Below, in pieces: positions 46,963 through 58,897 of a DNA stretch of 64,000 nucleotides. The position numbers and the translations under genes were made by a program. Below the pieces are notes generated by a model, which was not told the DNA's origin, made no database searches, and saw only the letters and a list, made by a program, of their open reading frames with translations. This stretch comes from Amphibalanus amphitrite (Eukaryota; Arthropoda; Thecostraca; Balanomorpha; Balanidae): contig NW_024883432.1 of NCBI RefSeq assembly GCF_019059575.1, positions 22,501 to 86,500 on the forward strand, written 5' to 3'. Every line of letters begins with the position of its first letter. Position 1 is the first letter of the stretch.

Positions 46963-47397
46963 CAGTGCTGGAAATGAGGCCGTTTTCTGGTCCCGGCGTT
47001 TTATTCTCCGGGTGGGTTACCCCCATCTAGCGCTCAGCCTTTCGGGACCCACTCAGGGTCGCGGTTGTTTTCGCCGCTCGCCCCAGTCGAGATGCAAAGT
47101 TAATAGCCAAACGAAGCTTATTTAGGGCCAGCCAAACCAGCCTAGTCTGGAGTTACTGTTAAATGTATGCATATTGATGAAAGAAAAAGGTTTTGTAGAA
47201 TCGATTAATTTCGGAGTCGTATATTAAGATGCCCCAAATAAACTTCGTGGGACTATCAACTTTGCATCTCGAATGGGCCGAGCGGTGAAAAACAGCCGCG
47301 ACCCTGAGTGGGTCCCGAAAGGCTAAGCGCTAGATGGGGGTAACCCACCCGGAGAATAAAACGCCGGGACCAGAAAGCGGCCTCATTTCCAGCACTG
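46963..47397. mobile_element. Foldback hAT MITE (435 bp)
   Basis: Two arms of about 170 bp (46963-47132 and 47228-47397) are near-perfect inverted repeats beginning CAGTGCTGGAAATGAGGCCG. They are flanked by a perfect 8-bp duplication, CTTCCGAG (46955-46962 and 47398-47405). An 8-bp target duplication and CAGTG-type ends place it in the hAT superfamily. The arms differ at only a handful of positions, so it is fairly young. No coding capacity. Confidence 0.9.
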
Positions 47398-47851
47398 CTT
47401 CCGAGTCACCCCCGGTCGACTCTCTGGCGCCTAATTGTCCGCACAAACAGTGCCATTCGCTGCGAGTAGCGCTATAGATGGTCCAGCGCCGTGCATTGGA
47501 AGCAGCACAGCGTTCATTATTAACAGCACCAGGCAGACTGCAGAAACGTGACCAGAAAGACACTCATTGTCGGTCGGCTGATGGCAGCACGCACCACGTT
47601 TACGATTTAGTGCCATCAAATATGCATCAGACTAATGGGGGACGGTGGGTCGGCCGGCGCCGGGTACGGGGTTGGAGCCGAGGGTCGTTCAACTGTGTCG
47701 TGTGGGGAATATTGCGGAGGGCTCTACTGAAGGTGAATGTGAAACATGCACGACGAGTCAACTGACCGCAGCTTTGGGATATCGCGCAGCGTTCTAGATT
47801 CGTGGAATGTCACTACGGCTCAAGTGCCTCTATGAATTGAGAGGGCACCTA

Positions 47852-48469
<618 letters not shown>

Positions 48470-49457
48470 CTATAATTAGGATATAATTACGATGATACGA
48501 GGAGAATTACGATATCAAATATATCATGAAAAGCTGGTCACAGCTGGGCTTACTGAGCCATGTTCTCTTGAGAAATACTAAGTGCTACGCATTTCACTTC
48601 GGGTAAATAAGACATTTGACGAATCGGTACAGCGCTGCATTTATGACCAGCCATTAGACAGCGTGGAATAGTTGAATTTCTAAAGCGGCAGTGTTTCATA
48701 AATATTAGAGCGGACTCTCGTGCGGAAAGCTACCATGTAAAGGTTTGTGTTAGCTGGTGTACAAGACATCGACGTCGAATTCGTTTCTCTCAAGACAAGT
48801 TGGCAGCACGGAGGCACTTATCTCGATTAGTTCATTATTGGCAGCCGTTCAATCGACAACCAATTTACAAATGGAATGCTTTTCATTCTTCTGAATTCAA
48901 CAAACCGCCCCTAACCACCAGTTTGATGGTTCTTCAATTATGTCAAACAATAAATGAAGGATGGCAAGTTTGCTCAAACATTTAACAATCATTTCAAGCA
49001 GAAGTTATTTGTCTCGCACATAAGATTCAAAACACTCGAAGCAAAGCACTTCGCTGCTACAATAATCCTTCTCACAGCAACGCGATAGCGGGAGAACAAA
49101 TGATGCGTATCATACCAACAAAGGAAATTGCCACTGAATAACGACCGGGCCCGCTCTCTCGTATCTGGTGTTCCAATCAGAAGAAGTGTTTACGTTGTGC
49201 CCGCTCGGGTAGACAGCGGCCATTTCCATCTGCGCTACAGCCTGGTGGCCGATCAGCGTATTTACAAATTGCAACCGAGCTCCGCCGTAGGGTATTTTAT
49301 TTGCGCCGTAGTGTATTTCAGTTGGGGCATTTTCTACCATACAGCTGCCTGAGCTTGGGGTAATTACAATTTGTCGGCGACGTTAAAAAATGATGCACCT
49401 TTTTTCGCAGTATAGGTTATCGCATGTGCGTATTTTTGCCTTTTTGGTTGCGCTTTT

Positions 49458-51303
49458 CCCTCGCCCGTATAGGGGGAGGCGTTGAGCGGACCCCATCGGT
49501 TTTTCGTGAGTAACTCGCGTAAAAACCGTCCGATCGCGACGAAACTTTCAATACCCCCGATTTTATCAATTTTACTCCTACCCTGAAAATTTCATGACCC
49601 TGACCCAAATGACCTTTGACCTGTGACCTATTTCTCGAGACCATGTTTGGCCCGAATCGCGATTCGGCGATATGTCTGCTCGCATTAGCCGCGCGTTTGC
49701 AGTCTTTAAGTGGTTTCAAGCGTTGAAACATGTGATATGATGCTCGTCCCATGCATTAGGGTGGGTGTCACATGAAAGTCAGGTCAGCTCAATGACCTTT
49801 GATGACCCCGGTTCACTTTTTCGAGTTTAACATGTTTCTAGACTAGTTTTTGTTTAGCTGATTTCGAATTTAGCAACCATTTGAACATTACAGGGGTGTA
49901 ACGAAATTATCCGGACATCTTTCTTCCCGCTGTTATTAAAAAGCAACACATTCTGGTACTTTTTATTTTGACTGAGCATGTAGCCACCTTTCATAAAAAC
50001 ACAGTGGCGAATGTTTTGGAGCATTTCAGCCAATGGATTCTCCAGCAAACTGGCTTTGACGCGGACCAACGCCGTCTAAACCTGTGCCTGCGGTTGGGCG
50101 GTGCTTGTGGCGGGCGTCTCTTCAGTCACCTGCTGAACAAGAGCCCACAGGTTTTCAATTGAATTGGGATCGCGACTTTTTCCAAGTCATAAGCGTTAGC
50201 CCAGAATGATTGAAGGTTCTATCGGCATCACTTCCCGTTCTTTTAGGGACTTTTAAGTAGCGCGCCGCCCCGCATGAAGATAGCGTGGCTTGAATCAGGC
50301 ATCAGTGCGCGTTCAGAAACCGAGCCCTCCTATACCGTCTGGTTGAGCGCCTCCGACTATTCATTAGCCAGTATGTTTCTCCGGGGTAATACTTGACGTT
50401 GATGGTGGTATTATGTGACACTATGTCCTATTGGAGGATCGCTAGGCAACTGAACATGCTCCAGTTCTGGATATTGTCCGGATGTTTGACGGCGGCGAAG
50501 GCCAGCAAGTTCGAGCGGCTGGCCGCCCATACATGGCCGATTTGACGGTTCAAAGGATAAAACAGCTCGAACGGCTACCCATCCAACCAGACCACCTCAC
50601 CCTTATCATTCTTCATCCAGTGGACGCGATCCGGCGTGAGGCGAAAGGATGTGAACTGGTTGTTTTCCCGTCAGTTTCGTTGTCTTTTTCAGTTTGAAGG
50701 GCACTAGAACCAAGTTAAAGGGCGGGTAGCGGTAAACCATGATATGGGATCTCTTATTATCTGACTTGGTAAGAATTCGAGTCAATTTGCAGATTGATTG
50801 GTGCCGTTTCCTTGCCGCTATCCTGACAACTCTCCTCACCACTTGACAAAGGGCGGCTTTTGTGGTCGCGACCGGGCTGAGTCTGCCACCGAAGTCCCAG
50901 CTTATTACACCTCAGGCAGATGTGCAATTGGCTGCTGCTGATGTCTAGCTGCTGGCAGACCAGCTTCTGGCTCATGACGCCGTGGATGCCGCCATGCAAT
51001 TTTACCACGAAAGGAGAGATTGTATCCCTTTCTCGCAACTGCCTTGGACGACAACTACCATGTGAACCCGTCTGTGAATCGACTCCTACTCAGAGCAACA
51101 GTCACATGACAAGGTCAGGTCACTGCTGAGTTGAAAACCGATAGCAGAGGCACGTATTCATCCAATATTCCCACTTCTAACATCAGAAAGTATGAGGAAA
51201 CTGTGCAAACAGATATGGCAAAAAATAGATGTCCGGATAATTTCGTTACACCCTGTACTGAAGTAGTTTTAGTGCCTTCGTAACAAGTTACGAAGCTGTC
51301 AGA
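49458..51303 (+). mobile_element. Piggybac-like family A, copy 4, split by a Tc1 element and truncated
   Basis: The left end, CCCTCGCCCGTATAGGGGG, is well kept, but the target is TTTT instead of TTAA. Family A sequence runs to 49890, is interrupted by the Tc1 copy, and resumes at 51258 (AAGTAGTTTTAGTGCC) for only about 46 bp before ending abruptly near 51303. The right half is missing. Confidence 0.75.
49891..51255 (-). mobile_element. Tc1-type DNA transposon, decayed, inside family A copy 4
   Basis: The inverted ends CAGGGTGTAACGAAATTATC (28 bp; the left has one extra G) are flanked by TA on both sides (49889-49890, 51256-51257). Length is 1,365 bp. The minus strand keeps transposase pieces: an N-terminal helix-turn-helix region (ERDTISPFVVKLHGGIHGV, 50960-51030) followed by GRDHKSRPLSSGE, and near 50060-50200 a C-terminal DLNSIENLWALVQQV, which corresponds to the usual DLNPIENLW. 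Stops and frameshifts break it. The family is Tc1, because of TA target, size and the NPIENLW-like motif. Confidence 0.8.
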
Positions 51304-51454
51304 GAAAAAATAGCGTTCTGCCCCTCCAACTTTTGCTTATTTGTAGAACTTCGTTGCTTAGCAAACCACTATGTTGTTCGCATTGAGGAGCTTTGAAATG
51401 TCTGTGTAATTCAAAATATTAGTTCTGTAATTAAAAGAATTGATTCAGTGTTGC

Positions 51455-53630
51455 ACATAATCTAACTTAACAACCGAGCATTGCAGGTTTGACAGCTTTT
51501 TGCCCAACCAGCACCACCTTCCCTGGAAAAGCTCCACCCTTGCCTATGGGGCAAAACATAAGGGACAAAAACACAAAACAAGACAGATAAAAAACAAAAC
51601 AAAATGAACTCATTACCTAATGAAGTACAGTCTGGAGCAAAAACATAGGTAATAGGTATCTATGTCAAATTAGAATGAAAGATTAAAATCAACCTGACCA
51701 GGTCTTACAGTCTGACCTGATCCTAACCGCCTTACTTCACCTAACTTAACCCAATTCAACCTAACCTACCACAACACCTGCAGAAGTACCTTCCTGGAAA
51801 ATGATGCCTAGGGAGGTGTCCAATTGATTGGAATATTACCATGATTGCTTGTCAAAATGTGTGTCATCATGCTCTTGTTTGACAAGTGATGTATAATAAA
51901 TGTGACATTCAAAAATGGTCTCCTGACTTGAGTGACCAGAATATTCAAATGATCAGGGTACAATGCTGTGCATCATAGTGCACACTAATCATGCTGTTTT
52001 TGTGTAGGCCCTCTGTGCATTATTGTGTACACTGCCATGTGCACCTTAAGGAAAAAAAGTGACTGGTGGTACAAGAAAAGGGTTGCGCAACTGTGAAGTT
52101 CATGCCCTTGGTCTTGCTGGAGTCAAATGCCTATAGCTATAGCAGGATCAGTGAGGGCTGTAGACATGCTACATACACTGTGAATTGAAGATATTGGCAC
52201 AAAGTTCATCCATAATTACTATGCTTAACACCAAATGTAAGAAGCAACATAAATGCCCAGATGATACAGCTCTCTGGTCAACATCACACAAATTTATTGA
52301 CATACTTTGCAGGTACATATTTACATTAATAGCAAATACTTTCGATTTGATTCAATAACTAGGTGCTAGTAAGCTTGCATTTTTGTAGGTACAACAATGA
52401 ACATATATTTAATCATAAAAAAACTTTATCGTCGCATTCATCACATACCTTTTTACTGAACAAGTACATATCTACCATGCAATGATTCTAAATTTTGTCC
52501 GCAATCCACATATATCTCAACTGACACATTGAAATTGAAATAACATAATCTAACTTAACAACCGAGCATTGCAGGTTTGACAGCTTTTTGCCCAACCAGC
52601 ACCACCTTCCCTGGAAAAGCTCCACCCTTGCCTATGGGGCAAAACATAAGGGACAAAAACACAAAACAAGACAGATAAAAAACAAAACAAAATGAACTCA
52701 TTACCTAATGAAGTACAGTCTGGAGCAAAAACATAGGTAATAGGTATCTATGTCAAATTAGAATGAAAGATTAAAATCAACCTGACCAGGTCTTACAGTC
52801 TGACCTGATCCTAACCGCCTTACTTCACCTAACTTAACCCAATTCAACCTAACCTACCACAACACCTGCAGAAGTACCTTCCTGGAAAATGATGCCTAGG
52901 GAGGTGTCCAATTGATTGGAATATTACCATGATTGCTTGTCAAAATGTGTGTCATCATGCTCTTGTTTGACAAGTGATGTATAATAAATGTGACATTCAA
53001 AAATGGTCTCCTGACTTGAGTGACCAGAATATTCAAATGATCAGGGTACAATGCTGTGCATCATAGTGCACACTAATCATGCTGTTTTTGTGTAGGCCCT
53101 CTGTGCATTATTGTGTACACTGCCATGTGCACCTTAAGGAAAAAAAGTGACTGGTGGTACAAGAAAAGGGTTGCGCAACTGTGAAGTTCATGCCCTTGGT
53201 CTTGCTGGAGTCAAATGCCTATAGCTATAGCAGGATCAGTGAGGGCTGTAGACATGCTACATACACTGTGAATTGAAGATATTGGCACAAAGTTCATCCA
53301 TAATTACTATGCTTAACACCAAATGTAAGAAGCAACATAAATGCCCAGATGATACAGCTCTCTGGTCAACATCACACAAATTTATTGACATACTTTGCAG
53401 GTACATATTTACATTAATAGCAAATACTTTCGATTTGATTCAATAACTAGGTGCTAGTAAGCTTGCATTTTTGTAGGTACAACAATGAACATATATTTAA
53501 TCATAAAAAAACTTTATCGTCGCATTCATCACATACCTTTTTACTGAACAAGTACATATCTACCATGCAATGATTCTAAATTTTGTCCGCAATCCACATA
53601 TATCTCAACTGACACATTGAAATTGAAATA
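51455..53630. repeat. Perfect 1,088-bp tandem duplication
   Basis: Bases 51455-52542 recur at 52543-53630 with a constant offset of 1,088 bp. I found no substitution or indel at the places I compared along the whole length. Copy 1 begins ACATAATCTAACTTAACAAC, and copy 2 ends GACACATTGAAATTGAAATA. Either the duplication is very recent or the assembly placed the same sequence twice. Confidence 0.9.
51467..51543 (-). other. Terminal-exon-like frame, duplicated at 52555-52631
   Basis: On the minus strand a pyrimidine-rich acceptor (TTATGTTTTGCCCCATAG) opens a 25-codon frame reading KGGAFPGKVVLVGQKAVKPA then MLGC and a stop. Both copies of the duplication carry it. Its phase does not match the BTBD10-like exons, no companion exon was found, and I do not recognise the peptide, so it may be chance. 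Confidence 0.25.
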
Positions 53631-54355
53631 CCCTAGCAAAACCTAGAACTGTACAAAAGAAGAATGCAATGCTACAAGAACTATGAAGTTCTGAAGTTAT
53701 TCTCACATGCTCGAATGTTGAAACTCTACTTTTGTCGTCCATTTCCACATTTGATTGAGCCATCATATAGAACTGTTTTCACTCTTCAGTCGTAAGCTTT
53801 TGCACAAATCTTGAATTTTTACACATCATCTTGAACCATGCTCCAGTCTTTCCAACAAGGTACTATGGAACATCAAAGCAATTTTGATTTGTTACAACAG
53901 CTTCAGATCATGATAGGCTTGAAGTTTGTTACACGATTTGCCAGACAAACCTCTACAAAATGTGTATCAATTCCCAAACTAAGCAATTGATTATATCAGT
54001 ATTTGCAGTTTCCACACAATGTTTCATAATATTATTCGATTTTTATATCAAGAAACCCAAATAATCCACAAACTGTAATTGAAACACCCCCACTTCAAGA
54101 GTTCACAGCAATAACAATACAAGTTCAGAAGCAAATAAACATTGCGCCAGATTTCGTATGAAACGCGCCATCATCCTGAAGTTTCTACCACAGACGGTAG
54201 TTCAACCGCAGCCGTAGTGCGAAAACCCCTGCCCACCTTACCCCACGGCGGAGCTCGGTTGCAATTTGTAAATACGCGGCCGATCACCAACATCCACGCA
54301 CAATCCCTGGAGGGAGCGGCGAGCACATAGCCCGCGGGCGGGCCTCCCACTCACC

Positions 54356-54481
54356 CCCGGAGGGGAGGGGAGGGGAGGGGAGGGGAGGCGAGGGGAGGGG
54401 GTGGAGGCTCGTCCGTTCCCCGCAGGCCCCGCCTGTCGCCAACAGAGGAGCACAACACCTCCACGGGGGGGGGGGGGGGGG
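54356..54481. repeat. (AGGGG)n array and a 17-base G run
   Basis: About eight GGGGA units lie at 54356-54400, and a long G run at 54465-54481. Both could form G-quadruplexes and are prone to sequencing error. Confidence 0.85.
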
Positions 54482-55649
54482 CAGACAGTGGCACCGGCAG
54501 CCAGACAGGTATGGAACGGCCCAGTAACCTTACAACATGGCCAGGAAAATTAACATCTACGGGCAATCTGCAATATGTATGTTACAGGGAGTATGCGATT
54601 TCAGTTAGTTTGCAACGACCCTAGGGTGGTTGTAACCTCCCTGAACGATCAGTTTGTTTGCAACGACCCTAGGGACGTTACAAAATAACTGCTCGTTCCG
54701 GGACGTTGTAACGAAACTAGGGTCGTTGCAAACTCCCTAGTTAGTATGCAACGAACCTAGGGTTGTTACAAAATAACTAGGGAGTTTAAGAATTCATCGA
54801 GTCTCGTTTCACAGGAGGGCCGTTAACAATCTTTTCCAATGAAAATCTTGTTCAATCTAGTTCAGCTTAAGAGAAAAGGAGAACACAATTTGAACATTCA
54901 GCTAAGGAGTACATATATGTGGTGCCCGGGACAAGGTACTTACGTAACTGTGATAATTTTGGCTGCATTATATCGCCAGCATATGCTTACATGTAGAAAA
55001 TAGAGTTACTGGGGTAGGTGTGATGGATATCCGTCGCTATCCGTGTGCGGGTAATCCCTCACACTTTTAGGGGTGCGGGTCGGATAAAACCCCTCGTTTT
55101 TTTCGCGATTATCTCGCGCTAAAAGCGACCGATCGTGACGAAACTTTGAGTGCCACTACGGCGCGCCGGGTTGAGCGCTATACAGGCGAACCCCGGCCGC
55201 TCCGCGGTTTTTTAGCATTTTGAGCGGGAAAAACTTCGGTGTGATTGGAATCATGTGTTCTCAGTGTTCTACTACTTGCCCTGCATCTGCATTGACGTCA
55301 CCAGACCTGTGAGTGAACTGATCTGGATATTATTCATTGTTTAAAATTTTTGGTACCCGTCACCCGTGCTGCTGTCGTGAAGCCACCAGAAAATTCATCG
55401 TAGAGACGCAATCATTGTCAGTTGAAGATTGATGCATTTTTGAAAGACGCATCCAACGGTGTTATTTTTATGCGTCTATCTGCTCTCGCTTGCAAGAAAA
55501 TCGCCAATATCTGCAGGACTATTTCCTTTCCGACGCGGATGCTTTCAACGACTTCTCCGCCCTCTGCCAACCGTCCTCGGTTGTCATGGCGACCAACCCC
55601 TACCGGGACCGGCCGGCGCCTGGGACGCCGGTAGCCGGCTAAACGAACA

Positions 55650-57806
55650 ATGCCGGCCGACCCTTCCCCCCTGCCCCGGCGGCCCGCTCGGCGCGGCCGC
55701 CGCGCGGGCTGGCGCGCTCGGCGTGCGAGGGGACATGGGAGCAGCGGACAGCTGACTGCTTCCGGCACTGGGGCCCCGAACGGGTCTCGCCGTGTAGAGT
55801 GCCAAACACCGGCCAGCGACCACCGACGGGACGATCACAGTCACACTGCTGAATCTGCCAGACGTGCATACGACCGGGCACATCTGATGGCGGTGCGTGA
55901 CCGACTAAGCAACAACACCACTCGTGAAGTAGCCGAGACTATCCGGCGCAGTCTTCCCGCGTATCTCATCCGCTGTCTTAATCGATCACGCCCCCTCAGC
56001 CCTGCGGAAGCGGCATGTGGACCCCGCCCCGCATCGAGGACTCTCCAGTCCAGCCGGCCGACCGACCCGCCCAAATTGCTGATCGGCGCCCTAAATATTC
56101 AAAGTATCAAACCCAAACTTCAAGAGCTGACCTGCGAACTCGCTCGTCGCAACTACGACGTAATGCTGCTTTCCGAGACCTGGCTACGTCCGTCTACCCC
56201 GAAACGCCTCCTGGTCATTCCGGGCTACTCGCTCAGTCGTGTGGACCGCCCAGATGGCAGCGGTTATGGCGGCGTAGCCATCATCACTAAAAACAGTTTG
56301 ACGTCAATGACACTGAAGATCCCCGGCAGCGGGAGCTCCGAAAGCAAGCTGGAGTCGCAGTGGGCGCTGCTGAAGCTGGACAAGGGCCAACAGATAATCA
56401 TCTGCTCCCTTTATCGGCCACCCCGACACTCTGAGGCTGCCCTGCTCGCCGACTTCACGGACCTCGAGGCCCAGCTGCAGCGGGTCCTCATCGATTACCC
56501 CAGAGTTCCGTTCGTTCTCTGCGGGGACCTCAACTGTGACCTATTGAAGGGGCCGAGTTTCCGCGCGTCTCAACATCTGATCAGCTTCTTATCGAATTAT
56601 TCTTTAGATCAACTAGTAACAAATCCAACTTTTACCTCCGGCTCTCTATTGGATGTATGTATTGTTAACAAACGCGAACTTGTGTGTGACACCAGCGTTA
56701 ATTATTGTCACTTCAGTCCCCATAAAATCATCGACGTGATTATCAATGTGCCGAAAGTGCGTCAAAAGCCCGCCGTTATCTCATCTCGCTCTTTTAAGCG
56801 CCTAGATCACCCTGCACTGTATCACGACTTACTCGATGTCGACTGGGATTATGTTTTCTCTGCCGAAACTGTCAGTGACAAGTGGCATGCTTTCTTGTCG
56901 TTCTTCGTACCTGTCTTTGATGCCCATGCCCCAATCAAGCGTGTGTCTATCCGTAACCCGACCGCTCCTCCCGTCTCCGCCGCCACCCGTAACCTCATGT
57001 CTCAACGTCGCGCTGCGCTTCGCCATCTAGGCCGCAACTCGAGCGAATACAGAGACCTAAACCGCTCAGTCCGGGCGGCAGTGCGTCGAGACAGGCGAAT
57101 AGAGATACGGAGGGAAATTGGGGAGCGGGGCCCCAACAAAGTTTGGCAGTGCATCAGGTCAGTGGTAGCCGCGAAGAAGGACGGCCCAGACGTCCAGCCC
57201 GATCTATCTGCCGATGATTTAAATTCATTTTTTGTATCTGTCGGTCCTCGTGTCGCTGACGAGATCCGAGCCCAAAACACTCCCACCGATTTGGATGTGC
57301 GTCTCACCCGTGTCGGCGCATGCAGTTTTCAACTTCGTGAGATAACACTGGGGGAGCTCGAGCGGATTATTTTCAGCATGCGTAACTCGAGTGCCTGCGG
57401 CTCCGATAACGTCTGTGTCCGCATGCTGAAATTCGGATTCCCCGCTATTGGTGGTGTCATCCTGCATATTATCAATACCTGCTTAATCCAATCTGACATC
57501 CCCGATTCATGGAAACATTCCATAGTTCACCCTCTGTTCAAGTCTGGTAACCCTTCAGACCCCGCAAACTTCCGACCCATTTCCCTAGTTCCTGTAATCA
57601 TGAAAGTAGTTGAACGCATTGTCCATCAGCAGCTCTACGCCTACCTCTCCCATAATCACCTTCTGGCATCCTCCCAGCACGGCTTCCGCCCCCGGCACTC
57701 CACGGAAACCGCGTTGCTGTCTGTCACTGAACACATCCTGGCCGCCACTGATAGGGGGATTTGTCAATGCTATGCCTTCTCGATCTCAGTAAATGTTTCG
57801 ACGTGA
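55650..57806 (+). CDS. LINE endonuclease and N-terminal reverse transcriptase part
   Basis: The frame starts at a real ATG and runs 718 codons. Residues 1-140 are Arg/Pro-rich without a recognised domain. An APE-type endonuclease spans about 143-365: LLIGALNIQSI (Asn near 149), LLSETWLRP (Glu near 176), CGDLNCDLL (near 291), GSLLDVCIVN, and HFSPHK, where many families have SDH. The reverse transcriptase starts near 600 with NFRPISLVPVIMKVVERIV and QHGFRPRHSTETALL. After DRG near 57755 the frame slips by one base and ends with an unrelated tail (QCYAFSISVNVST), while the true continuation is in the frame of 57761-58897. A single lost G in a G run explains this and could also be a sequencing error. 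The enzyme nicks target DNA and copies its own RNA there. Confidence 0.9.
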   Translation: MPADPSPLPRRPARRGRRAGWRARRARGHGSSGQLTASGTGAPNGSRRVECQTPASDHRRDDHSHTAESARRAYDRAHLMAVRDRLSNNTTREVAETIRRSLPAYLIRCLNRSRPLSPAEAACGPRPASRTLQSSRPTDPPKLLIGALNIQSIKPKLQELTCELARRNYDVMLLSETWLRPSTPKRLLVIPGYSLSRVDRPDGSGYGGVAIITKNSLTSMTLKIPGSGSSESKLESQWALLKLDKGQQIIICSLYRPPRHSEAALLADFTDLEAQLQRVLIDYPRVPFVLCGDLNCDLLKGPSFRASQHLISFLSNYSLDQLVTNPTFTSGSLLDVCIVNKRELVCDTSVNYCHFSPHKIIDVIINVPKVRQKPAVISSRSFKRLDHPALYHDLLDVDWDYVFSAETVSDKWHAFLSFFVPVFDAHAPIKRVSIRNPTAPPVSAATRNLMSQRRAALRHLGRNSSEYRDLNRSVRAAVRRDRRIEIRREIGERGPNKVWQCIRSVVAAKKDGPDVQPDLSADDLNSFFVSVGPRVADEIRAQNTPTDLDVRLTRVGACSFQLREITLGELERIIFSMRNSSACGSDNVCVRMLKFGFPAIGGVILHIINTCLIQSDIPDSWKHSIVHPLFKSGNPSDPANFRPISLVPVIMKVVERIVHQQLYAYLSHNHLLASSQHGFRPRHSTETALLSVTEHILAATDRGICQCYAFSISVNVST

Positions 57807-58897
57807 TTGACCACGATCTTCTGATGCAAAAACTGATGTTACACGGCATTGAAATTTCCTGGTTCGCCGCCTATCTACATGGACACACTCAGAGCGTGTC
57901 TTTGAAAGATGTATCCGGACGTAGAGTGCTGTCTAGGCCTCTTTCTAATGCCATGGGTGTCTTCCAGGGCTCTGCGTTAGGGCCGCTTCTTTTCACCATT
58001 TTCTCTAACAACCTATCGCTATACGCGGGCGACGCAAAAGTGTTTCAGTATGCCGATGACACTCAAGTATTGGTTAGCGGTCCAGCTCGGGACCTCGAAG
58101 TTCTCATCTCGCGCATGGAGGACTCGCTCGCGTCTCTCAACGACTGGTTTTGCGCTAACGCCCTCAAAGTGAACGCAAGTAAAACACAGCTTATTGTATT
58201 TGGCACTCGTCAAAATCTTCGTAAATTACCAGACTTTAGAGTACCATTCCGCAACGCAGCGTTGCAACCGTGCGCACAAGTCGGGAACCTTGGCGTCACT
58301 TTTGACAGCACTATGTCATGGGACGCACACGTCTCTGAACTCTGCCGCCGGTGTACGGGACTGTTGATTGGTCTTTCACATGCGCGCCACTGTCTCCCAG
58401 ATGGCATCATTCGAACGCTCGTGACGGCACTCGTTGTATCGCGTATCCAGTACTGCCTTTCAGTTTATGGTAATGGGTCCCAAAAAAATTTCGATCGACT
58501 CCAAAAAATTCTTAACTTCGCCGCTAGAGTTATTTTCGGCCGCCGTAAATTTGACCATGTCTCCGACCTGCGAACAAAACTCGGGTGGTTGTCCCCGCGC
58601 GGTATGTCCGATTTCCACACCCTTGTCATCGCACACAAGGTCATACAGCGCCGTGAACCTGAGCAACTAGCAGCCCTATTCGTCGCTAATAGCGCTATCC
58701 GCGAGAGACCATCCAGGCAAGATCACTTCTTCCATCTTCCCCGTCCACGGCTGGAAACGGGCAAGCGGCGGTTTGGCTATCGAGCTGCAGCTCTGCTGAA
58801 CAGCCTGCCACCTCACCTGTCGCAGCTGCCTCCCGCCCGCTTCGCCCGCGCTGTTAAAGCCGCAATCGTGGACGATGAATCAGCACATCGTCGCTGA
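57761..58897 (+). CDS. LINE reverse transcriptase catalytic part and C-terminus
   Basis: This frame continues the preceding one after the slip. It contains motif A (LCLLDLSKCFDVIDHDLL, with the catalytic Asp), motif B (GVFQGSALGPLLFTIF) and motif C (FQYADDTQVLVSG, with the YADD pair, near residue 97). Next come the thumb and the C-terminal region (LVVSRIQYCLSVYGN, LQKILNFAARVIFGRRKF, HVSDLRTKLGWL), ending in a short basic tail. All catalytic residues are present. The start given is only where the open frame begins; the real protein is made with the upstream frame. About 180 bp of 3' untranslated sequence follow before the short AT-rich tail. Confidence 0.9.
   Translation: MSMLCLLDLSKCFDVIDHDLLMQKLMLHGIEISWFAAYLHGHTQSVSLKDVSGRRVLSRPLSNAMGVFQGSALGPLLFTIFSNNLSLYAGDAKVFQYADDTQVLVSGPARDLEVLISRMEDSLASLNDWFCANALKVNASKTQLIVFGTRQNLRKLPDFRVPFRNAALQPCAQVGNLGVTFDSTMSWDAHVSELCRRCTGLLIGLSHARHCLPDGIIRTLVTALVVSRIQYCLSVYGNGSQKNFDRLQKILNFAARVIFGRRKFDHVSDLRTKLGWLSPRGMSDFHTLVIAHKVIQRREPEQLAALFVANSAIRERPSRQDHFFHLPRPRLETGKRRFGYRAAALLNSLPPHLSQLPPARFARAVKAAIVDDESAHRR

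Larger units (their letters stand above)
51304..54140. other. AT-rich, CpG-poor segment
   Basis: This stretch is visibly poorer in CG dinucleotides and GC than its surroundings. It contains the 1,088-bp tandem duplication. No transposon ends were found at its borders. Confidence 0.55.

Noticed and set aside
51740-51780. CCTAACTTAACCC-like stretch resembling telomere repeats
   Set aside because: The units are irregular and short, and lie inside the duplicated block; no true telomeric array.
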